NCBI RefSeq assembly: GCF_010692745.1
Contig: NZ_JAAHTB010000001.1
Span: 248,001-312,000, forward strand
DNA: 64,000 bases
DNA from: Methylobacterium sp. BTF04
GTDB lineage: Bacteria > Pseudomonadota > Alphaproteobacteria > Rhizobiales > Beijerinckiaceae
Direction: 5' to 3'
Shown: positions 1 to 9,727 of the stretch, piece after piece
Layout of the letters: every line of letters begins with the position of its first letter
Position numbering within the stretch: the stretch's first letter is position 1
Translations under genes and position numbers: made by a program
The notes under the pieces: model-generated
Databases searched by the model: none
Seen by the model: the letters and a program-made list of their open reading frames with translations, nothing else
Told to the model about the DNA's origin: nothing

Positions 1-1290
1 AAGACCGGGACGCCGGCCCGGCTCGATGGTCGCACCATCGACTGGTCCGGGCTGGAGATGCAGTCGGCCGATGACGATCCGGTGCCGTTCTCGACTCTGA
101 CCGATCGCATCACCACGCCCCAGATCCAGTGCGGAATCACCCGCACTACGAAGGCCGTGCACGATCTGATCCGGGCCAACCTGCATCGCTCGCCGATGTA
201 TTCCGGCGGTATCGCCAGCCGGGGGCCGCGCTATTGCCCGTCCATCGAGGACAAGGTGGTGCGGTTCGGCGACCGCGAGGGCCACCAAATCTTCCTCGAA
301 CCCGAGGGTCTGGACGACCCGACCGTCTATCCCAACGGCATCTCCACGGCGCTGCCCGAAAGCGTGCAGGGCGATGTGATCAGACTGATACCGGGGCTCG
401 AACACGCGACGATCCTGCGGCCGGGCTACGCCATCGAGTACGACTATGTCGATCCGCGCGAACTCGATGCGAGCTTGCAGTCCAAGCGCCTGCGCGGCCT
501 GTTCCTAGCCGGCCAGATCAACGGTACCACCGGCTATGAGGAAGCGGCCGGGCAGGGACTGGTGGCGGGTATCAATGCGGCGCGCCTCGCCGGCGGGTCT
601 TCGATGACGGTTTTCGACCGAGCGGAATCCTATCTCGGTGTCATGATCGATGATCTCGTCACCCATGGGGTCAGCGAGCCCTATCGCATGTTCACCTCCC
701 GCTCGGAGTACCGCCTCTCCTTGAGGGTAGACAATGCGGATGAGCGCCTGACTCCGCGCGGGCTGGCCCTTGGCTGTGTCGGAGCCCGGCGGACTGATAG
801 TTTCGCGCTATCCCAGGAGGTGCTGCAGACGGAGCGGACGTGCCTCGACAGCTTGAGCCTGACGCCGAATCAGGCGCAGGCTCACGGTATCGCACTCAAT
901 CAGGACGGTATCCGTCGCAACGCGTTCCAGCTCCTGTCCTACCCGGACATCGATTGGGGTCGACTGGCAGCGGTCTGGCCGGAGCTGGCAGCGGTCCCAC
1001 CGCGTGTGGCCGACCGGCTTTGTACCGACGCGACCTATGCAGTCTATCTCGATCGCCAGCAGGCCGACATCGCTGCTTTTCGGCGGGATGAGGCCGTCAC
1101 GCTTCCGGTTCGACTCGACTATGCGGCGATCCCCGGCTTGTCGAACGAGATGCGGTCCAAGCTGGAAAGCGTGCGGCCCGGCACGCTCGGACAGGCGGCG
1201 CGGATCGAGGGCGTCACTCCCGCCGCTCTCACCCTGCTCGCCGCCCACGCCCGGCGCGGCGGCCGCTTGGAGACCGCACATGTCGGATAA
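1..1290 (+). CDS. mnmG: tRNA uridine-5-carboxymethylaminomethyl modification enzyme MnmG, 3' part
   Basis: The open frame runs in from the left edge, so about 190 N-terminal residues (including the FAD-binding GxGxxG region) lie outside the window; 429 codons remain. The frame opens with [10 protein letters not shown], then carries [10 protein letters not shown] and the [18 protein letters not shown] block typical of MnmG/GidA, and ends in the helical C-terminal tRNA-binding domain. With MnmE the enzyme installs the cmnm5/nm5 group on wobble U34 of certain tRNAs, using FAD and a methylene-tetrahydrofolate carbon. Its stop overlaps the start of rsmG by 11 bases. The mnmG-rsmG-parA-parB order is conserved near origins of many bacteria. 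Confidence 0.97.
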   Translation, partial: KTGTPARLDGRTIDWSGLEMQSADDDPVPFSTLTDRITTPQIQCGITRTTKAVHDLIRANLHRSPMYSGGIASRGPRYCPSIEDKVVRFGDREGHQIFLEPEGLDDPTVYPNGISTALPESVQGDVIRLIPGLEHATILRPGYAIEYDYVDPRELDASLQSKRLRGLFLAGQINGTTGYEEAAGQGLVAGINAARLAGGSSMTVFDRAESYLGVMIDDLVTHGVSEPYRMFTSRSEYRLSLRVDNADERLTPRGLALGCVGARRTDSFALSQEVLQTERTCLDSLSLTPNQAQAHGIALNQDGIRRNAFQLLSYPDIDWGRLAAVWPELAAVPPRVADRLCTDATYAVYLDRQQADIAAFRRDEAVTLPVRLDYAAIPGLSNEMRSKLESVRPGTLGQAARIEGVTPAALTLLAAHARRGGRLETAHVG

Positions 1291-1918
1291 GGCCGCGCGC
1301 CAGCGTCTTCTTGCCGAGATGAATGTTTCACGTGAAACAACCGAGCGCCTCGATCTCTATGTCGAACAGCTGCGCCGTTGGCAGGCCATCCAGAACTTGG
1401 TCGGCCCGGCCACCCTTTCCGAGGTCTGGACCCGTCATATCGCCGACGCGCTTCAGCTGCGCGCCCTTGCGCCGGATGCCAAAAGCTGGCTCGATCTTGG
1501 ATCGGGAGCGGGCATTCCGGGCCTCATTCTGGCTATTGCCGGCCATGACCGACCCGGCTTCCATGTCGATCTGATCGAGAGCAATTCCCGCAAATGCGCC
1601 TTCCTCACCGAGACGGCGCGGCTGACCAAGGCACCGGCGCGCGTCCATGCTGTGCGGATCGAGGATGCCATCGCGGCGCATGTGGGAGCCGACGTCGTCT
1701 GCGCACGCGCGCTCGCCCCGCTGCACCAGCTTCTGACTTGGGCCGAACCGCTGTTGACAACCGGCACCATCGGGCTGTTTCCGAAGGGGCGTGATGTCCA
1801 ATCCGAATTGACCGATGCAGCGCAACGGTGGAGATTCGTCTACGATCTTGTTCCGAGCCGAACCGAGTCGGAAGCGCGGATCGTCCGCGTCACGGCCCTA
1901 TCCCGCGTGGATTCATGA
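1280..1918 (+). CDS. rsmG: 16S rRNA (guanine-527-N7)-methyltransferase RsmG (GidB)
   Basis: The protein has 212 residues, the usual family length. The SAM-binding motif [11 protein letters not shown] starts at residue 71. RsmG methylates G527 of 16S rRNA; loss of the enzyme is known to give low-level streptomycin resistance in other bacteria. The ATG at 1280 was chosen because it gives the normal N-terminus and an 11-base overlap with mnmG; the frame is open further upstream but that part is mnmG in another frame. Codons 15-20 (NVSRET) are written by a perfect 16-bp parS site. The stop overlaps the parA start as ATGA. Confidence 0.97.
   Translation: MSDKAARQRLLAEMNVSRETTERLDLYVEQLRRWQAIQNLVGPATLSEVWTRHIADALQLRALAPDAKSWLDLGSGAGIPGLILAIAGHDRPGFHVDLIESNSRKCAFLTETARLTKAPARVHAVRIEDAIAAHVGADVVCARALAPLHQLLTWAEPLLTTGTIGLFPKGRDVQSELTDAAQRWRFVYDLVPSRTESEARIVRVTALSRVDS
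1324..1339. promoter_or_regulatory. parS: parS centromere site (perfect 16-bp palindrome)
   Basis: The sequence TGTTTCACGTGAAACA matches the conserved bacterial parS consensus at all 16 positions and is a perfect palindrome. It lies inside rsmG and about 0.6 kb upstream of parA. ParB is known to nucleate at such sites and spread as a CTP-dependent clamp, allowing ParA to move the origin region. Identity is clear from sequence and context. Confidence 0.95.
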
Positions 1919-2763
1919 CAACCGATCCGACACACCTTACCGCGGCCGGCATCCAGCCGGAGCGGCCCCTGCGGATTCTTGCCCTCGCCAACCAGAAGGG
2001 CGGCGTTGGCAAGACCACGACGGCGATCAATCTCGGCACGGCATTGGCTGCCATTGGCGAACGTGTTCTGGTGCTCGATCTCGATCCGCAGGGCAACGCC
2101 TCGACTGGGCTCGGCATCGACCGGCGTCAACGCAAGGTGTCGACCTATCACGTCCTTGCCGGTGAAGCGTCGCTTGCGGACGCCTGCATTCCGACTGCTG
2201 TGCCTCGGCTGATGATCGCCCCCTCGACCATGGATCTCCTCAGTCTGGAGATGGAGATGGCGAGCGCACCCGATCGGGCGCACCGCCTGCGCAACGTCCT
2301 GAAAGATGTCGGCGCAAGCGGCGCCACCGAGGGTGTGTCCTATATCCTGATCGATTGCCCGCCTTCGCTGAACCTCCTGACGATCAACGCGCTGGCGGCG
2401 TCTGACGCCGTGCTTGTCCCCCTGCAATGCGAGTTCTTCGCCCTCGAGGGCCTGAGCCAGTTGCTGCGTACGGTCGAGCAGGTGCGTGGTGCTCTCAACC
2501 CACGCCTCACCATCCAGGGCATCGTGCTGACGATGTTCGATCCGCGTAACAACCTTTCGGCACAGGTGGTGGCCGACGTGCGCAGCTTCATGGGCGACAA
2601 GGTCTACGAGACCATGATTCCGCGCAATGTCCGCGTGTCGGAGGCGCCGTCGCACGGCAAGCCGGTGCTTCTCTACGATCTGAAATGCGCGGGCTCACAG
2701 GCCTATCTGCGGCTCGCCTCGGAGATCATCCAGCGTGAGGGGCGCCTGCCGGTGGCGGCCTGA
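1915..2763 (+). CDS. parA: chromosome partitioning ATPase ParA
   Basis: 282 residues. The deviant Walker A motif KGGVGKTT is at residues 28-35, followed by the DLDPQGNAS switch and the IDCPPSLNLLT Walker B region. ParA dimers bind nucleoid DNA and are released by ParB-stimulated ATP hydrolysis, pulling the ParB-parS complex. The ATG at 1915 overlaps the rsmG stop by four bases; an in-frame ATG at 1828 would add 29 residues that do not resemble the family. parB follows after 79 bases, so the two are probably cotranscribed with rsmG. Confidence 0.96.
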   Translation: MTTDPTHLTAAGIQPERPLRILALANQKGGVGKTTTAINLGTALAAIGERVLVLDLDPQGNASTGLGIDRRQRKVSTYHVLAGEASLADACIPTAVPRLMIAPSTMDLLSLEMEMASAPDRAHRLRNVLKDVGASGATEGVSYILIDCPPSLNLLTINALAASDAVLVPLQCEFFALEGLSQLLRTVEQVRGALNPRLTIQGIVLTMFDPRNNLSAQVVADVRSFMGDKVYETMIPRNVRVSEAPSHGKPVLLYDLKCAGSQAYLRLASEIIQREGRLPVAA

Positions 2764-2842
2764 GCTCGCGATGCGGAGCGCTCCTGCGCCCTCCGCATCG
2801 ATTGACAATGACACGAAGCGTAACGGAGTCGAACGGTTGGCG

Positions 2843-3739
2843 ATGGCGGATGATGTGGTGCGGCCCAGGCTCGGACGTGGTCTCGCGGCCCTGATCGGTG
2901 ATTTCGGTGACGAGGGTGGCGGGGCGAACGCGTCACATGCGCAGCGCAAGGTCGCCGTGGAGTTCCTGCGTCCGAACCCGCGCAATCCGCGGCGCCGTTT
3001 CGCCGAGGCCGATCTGGAAGAACTCTCAGCCTCGATCAAGCTGCGCGGCATCATTCAGCCCATCGTGGTCCGGGCCCTGGCCGGCGTTCCGGACACCTAT
3101 GAAATCGTGGCGGGTGAGCGCCGCTGGCGGGCCGCTCAGCGCGCCGGTCTCAACGAGGTGCCGGTTGTCACTGTCGAGATCGACGACCGCACCTCGCTCG
3201 AATACGCCATCCTCGAGAACGTCCAGCGCACCGATCTCAATGCCATCGAAGAGGCCGCGGGATACGAGCGGCTGATGAGCGAGTTTCAGTACAGCCAGAG
3301 TGAGCTCGCCGAGATCCTCGGCAAGAGCCGCAGCCACCTCGCCAACACCCTGCGCCTGCTGCAGCTGTCCCCCGCCATCCAGGACCGTGTGATCGCCGCT
3401 GAGATCACCGCCGGCCATGCCCGCGCGTTGCTCGCGGTACGGGACCCGGAGGCCGTGGCGCGGCGGATCGTGGCCGAGGGTCTGTCGGTGCGCGAAGTCG
3501 AAGCTCTTGCTTCCGCAGAGATTCCCGAAGGGGATGGCCCCCGCCCCGGCCGCCCGCGTCGCGTCGCCGAGAAGGACGCGGCGATTCGGACCTTGGAACA
3601 GGCGATGGCGCGGGCGCTCGGCGTCAACGTGTCGTTGAAATCCAAGGTCGCGGGTGCTGGCGAGATTCGCATCCGTTACGACACGGCGGACGAGTTGGAG
3701 GCCCTGTGCCGCCGGCTGGAGATTCCCTCCGGCGCATGA
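2843..3739 (+). CDS. parB: chromosome partitioning protein ParB
   Basis: 298 residues. The N-terminal LGRGLAALIGD motif (residues 9-20) is the ParA-interacting segment, the GERRWRAAQR motif at 91-100 is the CTP-binding box, and a helix-turn-helix DNA-binding domain (ILGKSRSHLANTLRLLQL) follows; the C-terminus is the dimerisation region. The ATG at 2843 gives the canonical MADDVVRPRLGRGL start; in-frame upstream starts (2735, 2771) would add unrelated residues and overlap parA. It binds the parS site in rsmG and probably the degenerate site in leuS. Confidence 0.96.
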   Translation: MADDVVRPRLGRGLAALIGDFGDEGGGANASHAQRKVAVEFLRPNPRNPRRRFAEADLEELSASIKLRGIIQPIVVRALAGVPDTYEIVAGERRWRAAQRAGLNEVPVVTVEIDDRTSLEYAILENVQRTDLNAIEEAAGYERLMSEFQYSQSELAEILGKSRSHLANTLRLLQLSPAIQDRVIAAEITAGHARALLAVRDPEAVARRIVAEGLSVREVEALASAEIPEGDGPRPGRPRRVAEKDAAIRTLEQAMARALGVNVSLKSKVAGAGEIRIRYDTADELEALCRRLEIPSGA

Positions 3740-3751
3740 CGCGGTCGCAGC

Positions 3752-3777
3752 CCGTCACGACTTTCCGATCGTGACGG
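3752..3777. terminator. hairpin between convergent parB and holA
   Basis: A perfect 9-bp inverted repeat (CCGTCACGA / TCGTGACGG) with an 8-base loop lies 13 bases after the parB stop and 71 bases beyond the holA stop. There is no clear U-tract on either strand, so it may be a weak intrinsic or Rho-assisted terminator. The position between convergent genes supports a termination role; function is inferred. Confidence 0.5.
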
Positions 3778-3848
3778 TGACGACAGACCATCATCGCCCC
3801 AGGGTGGAAGATGGCCGGCTATGGTGATCTGACCTGCTCCAAACCCCG

Positions 3849-4877
3849 TCAGCGCCGGCGCGCGGCCTCGGAGGCGATCCTCAGCAACGTACTCGACGCG
3901 TGGGCGTGGGAGAGTTCCGGGTCCGAGCGGCGGCAGGCGAGCACCGCCTCCTGCAACAACTGGATCGCCCGCTGGAGGGCAGGGGGCGCCCAGCGGGCCA
4001 GTTGCGTCTCGACGGTGGCCTTGCGGCGGAAGTGCAGGCCGCGCCAGTTGGTAACCATCATGCTGGCGCTCTGCCCCTCCCCGGCCAGCCGCGTGCTGAG
4101 CAGGGTCAGCGCGTGGCGAAGGGCCGAGCCGAGCATCACCGACGGGTCCATGCCCTCATGGCGAAAACGACGATAGTCGCGCTCGACATCGCCGGAACGG
4201 CCGGAAAAGGCCGCGTCGATCAGGGTATTGAGCACGCTGGCGGCGACATCGCTCACCACCGCCTCGACATCGTCGAGGCTGACCTGATCCTGTCCATGCG
4301 CGTAGAGCGCAAGCTTCTCGATCTCGGACAGGCTGGCTCCGCGATCGCCGCCGAGACTCACCGCGAGGATGTCGCGGGCCTCTCGGGTGATGCGCAGGCC
4401 CTGCTCCTGCAGGGTCCGGTCGATGAGATCGCCCAGAGCCCGCTCGTCGTCGGGGTAGCACGGCAGCGCCAGTGCGCGCGTCGACTTTTCACAGAGCGTA
4501 CGAAGGGGTGCGGACTTTCCGAGATCGCCGGCTTCGACCACGATTCGCGCGTTGGCGATTTCACCCTTGAGGGCGGCCTCCACTGCCGGTGCGTAGTTGC
4601 GGCTCCCCGAGCGGACCCAGATCGTCCGCGTTCCGCCGAACAGGCCCACGGTGCCGGCCTCGTCGAGGAGGCGGCCGGGATCCTGCGCGAGACTGTCGCC
4701 GTCGATTTTGACGAGACCGAACGGGTCGGTGGGATCGGCGACGAAGCTTTCGGCGAGGCGCTTGGCCCGTTCGAACACCAGCCCGGTATCGGGACCATAA
4801 ACCAGAAGAACCGCCATGCGCGGGTCGGGCCCGCGCCGGATCAACCCATCGACGTCACCGGCCTTGACGGCTGTCAT
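3849..4877 (-). CDS. holA: DNA polymerase III subunit delta HolA
   Basis: 342 residues with the overall delta-subunit pattern: LLVYGPDTGLVFERAKRLAESF near the N-terminus, a central LGGDRGASLSEIEKLALYA segment typical of the delta lid domain, and an arginine-rich C-terminal helical collar domain. Delta opens the sliding clamp during beta loading as part of the tau-delta-delta' complex. It is the last gene of leuS-lptE-holA, starting 19 bases after the lptE stop, an order common in Rhizobiales. Confidence 0.92.
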   Translation of the reverse strand: MTAVKAGDVDGLIRRGPDPRMAVLLVYGPDTGLVFERAKRLAESFVADPTDPFGLVKIDGDSLAQDPGRLLDEAGTVGLFGGTRTIWVRSGSRNYAPAVEAALKGEIANARIVVEAGDLGKSAPLRTLCEKSTRALALPCYPDDERALGDLIDRTLQEQGLRITREARDILAVSLGGDRGASLSEIEKLALYAHGQDQVSLDDVEAVVSDVAASVLNTLIDAAFSGRSGDVERDYRRFRHEGMDPSVMLGSALRHALTLLSTRLAGEGQSASMMVTNWRGLHFRRKATVETQLARWAPPALQRAIQLLQEAVLACRRSDPELSHAHASSTLLRIASEAARRR

Positions 4878-4896
4878 CGCGCGGCCTTGTGAGCGG

Positions 4897-5457
4897 TCAG
4901 GGCTTCGTCACCAGCACCGAGGCGATGCGGGTCTTGATCTGCTCGGCGAGGGTCTTGGCGAGCCGGATTTCGGCGTCACGCGCCGCCCGCAGCGAGGCGA
5001 AGCGCTGCACCGAACGATCGTAGGTCGCCGTCGAGGTGGCGACACCCTCGCTGATGATCTTGGTCCCCTCGAGATTCTCTAGGGAGTATTTCACGTTGGC
5101 GATGATGGTGCCGGCCTCGGCGCGGCCGGTCTGGGACGACACGATCGGGGTCTGCACCGTTTCGCTGCCCTGCATCTTCAGGCGGAAGCGCTTGGTCGAG
5201 GGTTGGCCCGAGCCATCGAGATCGAAGATCAGCTCGCTGCGCAGGTAATGCCCGATGCGCTCCTGGCCGTGGGCCATGGTCACGTCGTCGATCTGAACCG
5301 AGGCGAGCAGGGCCGCCATCGGCTCGCCCGAGGCGGTCGGGCCGTAGAGCGGGCGAAAGCAGGCCGAGAGGTTGAGCGCGAGCGTGACGACGAACGCCAC
5401 CTGCACGGCCTTGCGTGCCCGCCCGAACCGGGCTGTCGTCGTTGCCAAACGCATCAT
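4897..5457 (-). CDS. lptE: LPS-assembly lipoprotein LptE
   Basis: 186 residues. A basic N-terminus and hydrophobic stretch end in the lipobox LNLSAC at about residues 28-33, followed by FRPLYGP, the typical start of mature LptE. The rest fits the small alpha/beta LptE domain that plugs the LptD barrel in the outer membrane and helps insert lipopolysaccharide. It lies between leuS (134 bases upstream) and holA (19 bases downstream). LptC, LptA and LptB of the same machine are encoded about 28 kb away in this window. Confidence 0.9.
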   Translation of the reverse strand: MMRLATTTARFGRARKAVQVAFVVTLALNLSACFRPLYGPTASGEPMAALLASVQIDDVTMAHGQERIGHYLRSELIFDLDGSGQPSTKRFRLKMQGSETVQTPIVSSQTGRAEAGTIIANVKYSLENLEGTKIISEGVATSTATYDRSVQRFASLRAARDAEIRLAKTLAEQIKTRIASVLVTKP

Positions 5458-5480
5458 CGTTCGCTGCCGTCCCGAAAGCT

Positions 5481-5512
5481 GCTCAGGTTCGCTGTCTACG
5501 GTGAACCTGAGC
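5481..5512. other. perfect 10-bp hairpin between leuS and lptE
   Basis: GCTCAGGTTC and GAACCTGAGC pair perfectly around a 12-base loop in the 134-base gap between the leuS stop and the lptE start. There is no U-tract on the minus strand, so it is not a classic terminator. It may attenuate read-through from leuS into lptE-holA or protect mRNA ends; this is inference. Confidence 0.5.
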
Positions 5513-5591
5513 CTCGCGTCACCCTACCGGACCCAAACTTTACGTTTCCTCTCCGGCAAGATGATGACCCACCGGAGGCGTTTTTGCCGGG

Positions 5592-8195
5592 TCAGACCAC
5601 CAGGTTCACGATCCGGCCCGGTACCACGATGACCTTCTTTGGCGTCCGACCTTCGAGCGCCTTCTGAACCGCATCGTCGGCCAGCACGAGCGCTTCGACG
5701 GCGGCGTTGTCGGCGCTGCGCGGTACGGTGACGTCCGCGCGCTTCTTGCCGTTGAGCTGGACGGGGAGGGTGACCGCGTCCTCCACCAGCAAGGCACGCT
5801 CGGCCTCGGGCCAGGGGGCCTGGGCGACGAGGCCTGTGCGACCCAGCGCCGACCAGCATTCCTCGGCCAAATGCGGCATCATCGGCGCGATCAGCTGCGT
5901 CAGGATGCCGGCGGCTTCCTGGGCCGCCTGCGCCGAGACGGTGCCGCGCAAAGCCTCGTCGAGGGCATTGGCCAGGGTGTAGATGTGAGCCACGCAGCGA
6001 TTGAAGCGTAGGCGCTCAACATCCTCTTCCACAGCGGCGAGGGCCTTGTGTGCCGCCTTGCGCAAAGCGGCGTCGGCGGGCCTTGCGCCGCCCGTCACGC
6101 CTGCCGCCAGGGAGACGAGGCGCCAGACGCGCTGAACGAAGCGTGCCGCGCCTTGGACCCCGTCCTCGGTCCAGATCACGTCGCGCTCCGGTGGGGAATC
6201 CGAGAGCATGAACCAGCGGGCGGTATCGGCGCCGTAGCTCGCGATGATGTCGTCCGGGTCGACGACATTTTTCTTCGACTTCGACATCTTTTCGATGGCG
6301 CCGATGCTGATCGGATCGCCGGTTTTCACGTGAAACGCCTGCCGCCCGGAATCGTCTGCGACGATGCGAATGTCGGCGGGCTGGACCCAGGCGCCGACCG
6401 CATCCTTGTAGGTCTCGTGGACCACCATCCCCTGCGTGAACAATCCGTCGAACGGCTCGGACACGCCAGACCAGCCGGTCGCCTGCATCGCCCGCATGAA
6501 GAAGCGGGCGTAGAGCAGGTGGAGGATCGCATGCTCGATGCCACCAATATACTGGTCGACGGCAAGCCACTGATCGACCGCCGCGCGGTCAGTGGGTGCG
6601 TCCGTGAGCCAGGGCGCGGTGAAACGGGCATAGTACCAGGACGAGTCGACGAACGTGTCCATGGTGTCGGTCTCGCGCCGCGCCGGAGCCCCGCAGGTGG
6701 GGCAGGGGACGTTGCGCCAGGCGTGGTCGCGCTCGAGCGGGTTGCCGGGCACGTCGAACGATACCGTATCCGGCAGCTTCACCGGCAGGTCTTCCACCGG
6801 CACCGGCACCGGCCCGCAAGTGTCGCAATGGATGATCGGGATCGGGCAGCCCCAATAGCGTTGGCGCGAGACGCCCCAGTCCCGCAACCGGAACTGCACT
6901 TTTCGGGATGCTATCGGGTTACCGTCGAGGGTCTCCTCCTCGAGGCGGTTGGCCACTGCCTTGAACGCTTCGTCAGTGGTCATGTCGTCGAGGAAGCGCG
7001 AGTTGATCATCCGGCCATCGCCATCATAGGCGGTGTCGGTGATCACGAAGCTCATGGCGTCCTGATCCTCCGGGCAGACGACGGGGGTGTTGCCGAGGCC
7101 GTACTTGTTCGAAAAGTCGAGGTCGCGCTGGTCGTGGGCCGGACAACCGAACACCGCACCGGTGCCGTATTCCATCAGCACGAAGTTGGCGACGTAGACC
7201 GGCAGCAGCCAGGACGGGTCGAGGGGATGGCGCACCGTCAGTCCGGTGTCGAACCCGAGCTTTTCCGCCGTATCGATGGCTGCCTGTGCCGTTCCCGTGC
7301 GTCGGCATTCCTCGATGAAGGTCTGTAGGGCGGGGTTGTTCGCCGCAACAGCGGCCGCGATGGGATGGTCCGCGGCCACCGCCAGGAACTTCGCCCCGAA
7401 CAAGGTGTCGGGACGCGTGGTGTAGACCTTCAGCTCGGGCGCGACACCGGCCGGCGGCGCATCGAGAGCGAACCGGACCTCCAGCCCCTCCGAGCGGCCG
7501 ATCCAGTTCTTCTGCATCACCCGGACCTTCTCCGGCCAGCGCTCAAGCCCGTCGAGGGCATCGTAGAGGTCTTGCGCGAAGTCGGTGATCTTGAAGAACC
7601 ACTGGGTCAGTTCGCGCTGCTCCACGAGGGCGCCCGAGCGCCAACCGCGCCCGTCGATGACCTGCTCGTTGGCCAGCACGGTATGGTCCACCGGGTCCCA
7701 GTTCACCTTGGCCGTGCGGCGGGTGACGAGGCCCTTGTCGAGAAAGTCGAGGAACATGCGCTGCTGGTGCTTGTAATAGTCGGGATCGCAGGTCGCGATC
7801 TCTCGGCTCCAGTCGAGCGACAGGCCCATGGATTGCAACTGGCCGCGCATCGACGCGATGTTGGCGTAGGTCCACTCGCGCGGGTTGACCTTGCGCTCCA
7901 TGGCGGCATTCTCGGCGGGCAGGCCGAAGGCGTCCCAGCCCATCGGATGCAGTACGTTGAAGCCGCGCGCGCGCTTGTAGCGCGCCACCACATCGCCCAT
8001 CGCATAGTTGCGCACGTGGCCCATGTGGATGCGCCCGGACGGGTAGGGAAACATCTCCAGCACGTAGTATTTCGGGCGGTCGTCGTCGTTGCGGGTCTGG
8101 TAGATCGCGGCGTCGTTCCACGCCTGTTGCCAGAGCGGCTCGGTCTCCTTGGCGTTGTAGCGCTCAGGGTGCGGGGGGCGGGCAGGTTGGGTCAT
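5592..8195 (-). CDS. leuS: leucyl-tRNA synthetase
   Basis: 867 residues, the normal LeuRS length. The class I HIGH signature appears as [15 protein letters not shown] near residue 43, the CP1 editing domain contains [10 protein letters not shown], a zinc-like CxxC pair occurs in the middle ([19 protein letters not shown]), and the second signature is [13 protein letters not shown]. The start [14 protein letters not shown] at 8195 was chosen from family resemblance; the frame stays open upstream to 8801, over the yggS region. It heads the leuS-lptE-holA operon. A degenerate parS site lies within it. Confidence 0.96.
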   Translation of the reverse strand: MTQPARPPHPERYNAKETEPLWQQAWNDAAIYQTRNDDDRPKYYVLEMFPYPSGRIHMGHVRNYAMGDVVARYKRARGFNVLHPMGWDAFGLPAENAAMERKVNPREWTYANIASMRGQLQSMGLSLDWSREIATCDPDYYKHQQRMFLDFLDKGLVTRRTAKVNWDPVDHTVLANEQVIDGRGWRSGALVEQRELTQWFFKITDFAQDLYDALDGLERWPEKVRVMQKNWIGRSEGLEVRFALDAPPAGVAPELKVYTTRPDTLFGAKFLAVAADHPIAAAVAANNPALQTFIEECRRTGTAQAAIDTAEKLGFDTGLTVRHPLDPSWLLPVYVANFVLMEYGTGAVFGCPAHDQRDLDFSNKYGLGNTPVVCPEDQDAMSFVITDTAYDGDGRMINSRFLDDMTTDEAFKAVANRLEEETLDGNPIASRKVQFRLRDWGVSRQRYWGCPIPIIHCDTCGPVPVPVEDLPVKLPDTVSFDVPGNPLERDHAWRNVPCPTCGAPARRETDTMDTFVDSSWYYARFTAPWLTDAPTDRAAVDQWLAVDQYIGGIEHAILHLLYARFFMRAMQATGWSGVSEPFDGLFTQGMVVHETYKDAVGAWVQPADIRIVADDSGRQAFHVKTGDPISIGAIEKMSKSKKNVVDPDDIIASYGADTARWFMLSDSPPERDVIWTEDGVQGAARFVQRVWRLVSLAAGVTGGARPADAALRKAAHKALAAVEEDVERLRFNRCVAHIYTLANALDEALRGTVSAQAAQEAAGILTQLIAPMMPHLAEECWSALGRTGLVAQAPWPEAERALLVEDAVTLPVQLNGKKRADVTVPRSADNAAVEALVLADDAVQKALEGRTPKKVIVVPGRIVNLVV
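6322..6337. promoter_or_regulatory. second parS-like site inside leuS
   Basis: GTTTTCACGTGAAACG matches the 16-bp parS consensus at 13 positions, including an uninterrupted 13-base core TTTCACGTGAAAC. Mismatches are at positions 1, 2 and 16. It lies about 5 kb from the perfect site in rsmG. Multiple origin-proximal parS sites of varying quality are normal in alphaproteobacteria. Whether ParB binds here is inferred. Confidence 0.6.
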
Positions 8196-8465
8196 GGCCG
8201 GGCGCCGTTCGATGCAGGAGACAAGCGGGCGGCGTGGCGACGCGCCCGGCACAGGGGTTGGCCGCCGGACTACCACGGGACGTCCTCCGGTCAACACGGA
8301 CAGGTTCAGGACGGCCGTGAGCGGAGCCTCGCCTTGCGGACCGTGTTCGGAATGGTAGAGCATTTTCCAGCGCAGCAAGCCGGGCGTTGCCAACACTGCG
8401 CGTCCCCCGAAAACATGGACCCGGTCCCACGGCGATCCATCCCCCGACACCCGACACGAGGCACC

Positions 8466-9176
8466 ATGGCCGACGCCACATTTCCGAGCGCTCACCCGTC
8501 CGCCGCCGCGGTGCTTGGCGGGCTCGACACGGTGCGCTCCAAGATCCGCCAGGCGGCGGAGGATGCCGAGCGCGATCCTACCTCGGTCAGGCTGGTCGCC
8601 GTCTCCAAGTTGATCGCGGCCGAGGGCATCGTTCCGGCGTTGGAGGCCGGGCACCGGGTGTTCGGCGAGAACTATGTCCAGGAATCGAAGGCCAAATGGC
8701 CCGCACTCCGTGAACGGTTTCCGGACGTGGAATTGCACCTCGTCGGCCCGCTCCAGTCCAACAAGGCCCGCGAGGCGGTGGAGCTGTTCGACGTGATCCA
8801 CGGGCTCGACCGGCTGTCGCTCGCCGCCGCCCTCGCCAAGGAGATTGAGCGTAGCGGGCGCCAGCCGAAGCTTCTGGTCCAGGTCAACACCGGTGACGAG
8901 CCGCAGAAGGGCGGTGTCTCACTATCCCAGGTCGACGTGCTGCTCGCCGCGTGCCGCGACACCCACGGCCTCGCGATCCAGGGCCTGATGTGCATCCCGC
9001 CCGCGGACGCGCCACCCTCGGCGCATTTCGCCCTGCTCGCGCGCATTGCCGAGCGTCACAACCTGCCGATCCTGTCGATGGGGATGAGCGCGGATTACCC
9101 GGCCGCGATCCAGATGGGCGCGACGCATATCCGGGTCGGCACCGCGATCTTCGGCGAGCGGCCCCGGAGGGATTAG
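8466..9176 (+). CDS. YggS-family pyridoxal phosphate homeostasis protein
   Basis: 236 residues with the family motifs [10 protein letters not shown] (lysine that binds PLP), [19 protein letters not shown] and [13 protein letters not shown]. Members are monomeric PLP-binding TIM barrels without a defined reaction that buffer PLP and affect amino-acid pools. The ATG at 8466 was chosen by family N-terminus; upstream in the same frame is antisense to leuS. The 270-base gap to the divergent leuS start must hold both promoters, but no strong -35/-10 pair is evident. Confidence 0.93.
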   Translation: MADATFPSAHPSAAAVLGGLDTVRSKIRQAAEDAERDPTSVRLVAVSKLIAAEGIVPALEAGHRVFGENYVQESKAKWPALRERFPDVELHLVGPLQSNKAREAVELFDVIHGLDRLSLAAALAKEIERSGRQPKLLVQVNTGDEPQKGGVSLSQVDVLLAACRDTHGLAIQGLMCIPPADAPPSAHFALLARIAERHNLPILSMGMSADYPAAIQMGATHIRVGTAIFGERPRRD

Positions 9177-9189
9177 GCGTCCTCCGAGA

Positions 9190-9621
9190 TCAAGTGGGAA
9201 CGGTCGCGACCAACCGCGCCAGGGCGGCACGCAGGGTCTGTGCGGCTTCCGCTCCATAGGCGGCTTCGAACTGCTCCTGCGCCTGTCGCCAGAACGGCGC
9301 TGCTGTCACGAGCCGGGCTTGTCCGGCTTCTGTAAGGCTGAGCGCTCGGGTGCGCCCATCGGGACCGGGGCCGATCCTCACCAGCCCGTCGCGCTCAAGC
9401 GGGCGCAGGGCACGGCCCATGGTGGTGCGGTCCATCACCATGGCGTCGGCGAGGGCATGGATCGAGACGGGTCCGAGCCGCCCGAGCCAGTTCAGCAACG
9501 AGTATTGCGTGGTGCGCAGACCGGACGGCGCGAGGTGCCGGTCGTAGAATTGCGTGACCTGCCGCGCACCCTGCCGCACCGCAAGACAGTGGCAGATCAC
9601 GGTCTGTGCCGGCTCCGTCAT
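9190..9621 (-). CDS. MarR-family transcriptional regulator
   Basis: 143 residues. The winged-helix core contains VSIHALADAMVMDRTTMGRALRPLERDGLVRIGPGPDGRTRALSL-type recognition helix and wing (here split: VSIHALADAMVMDRTTMGRA and GLVRIGPGPDGRTRALSLTE), the MarR signature. Such proteins are dimeric repressors released by small aromatic or phenolic ligands or by oxidation. It is divergent from an MFS transporter, the usual arrangement for a local repressor-transporter pair. Its ligand cannot be read from sequence. Confidence 0.9.
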   Translation of the reverse strand: MTEPAQTVICHCLAVRQGARQVTQFYDRHLAPSGLRTTQYSLLNWLGRLGPVSIHALADAMVMDRTTMGRALRPLERDGLVRIGPGPDGRTRALSLTEAGQARLVTAAPFWRQAQEQFEAAYGAEAAQTLRAALARLVATVPT

Positions 9622-9676
9622 CGCGCGTCCCTCGCCAATACGGCAAGAGATATCGAATCATCGACTTGTGTAAAGA

Positions 9677-9688
9677 GCGCATATGCGC
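9677..9688. promoter_or_regulatory. candidate MarR operator (12-bp palindrome)
   Basis: GCGCATATGCGC is a perfect palindrome in the gap between the divergent marR and MFS genes, where a MarR-type repressor would be expected to bind. The upstream possible start codon of the MFS gene (9683) is inside it, which argues that translation begins at 9728 instead. Function is inferred from position. Confidence 0.45.
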
Positions 9689-9727
9689 CTATTAGGCGAT
9701 CACGCAACATTCGTGGAGCGGGGCGGC

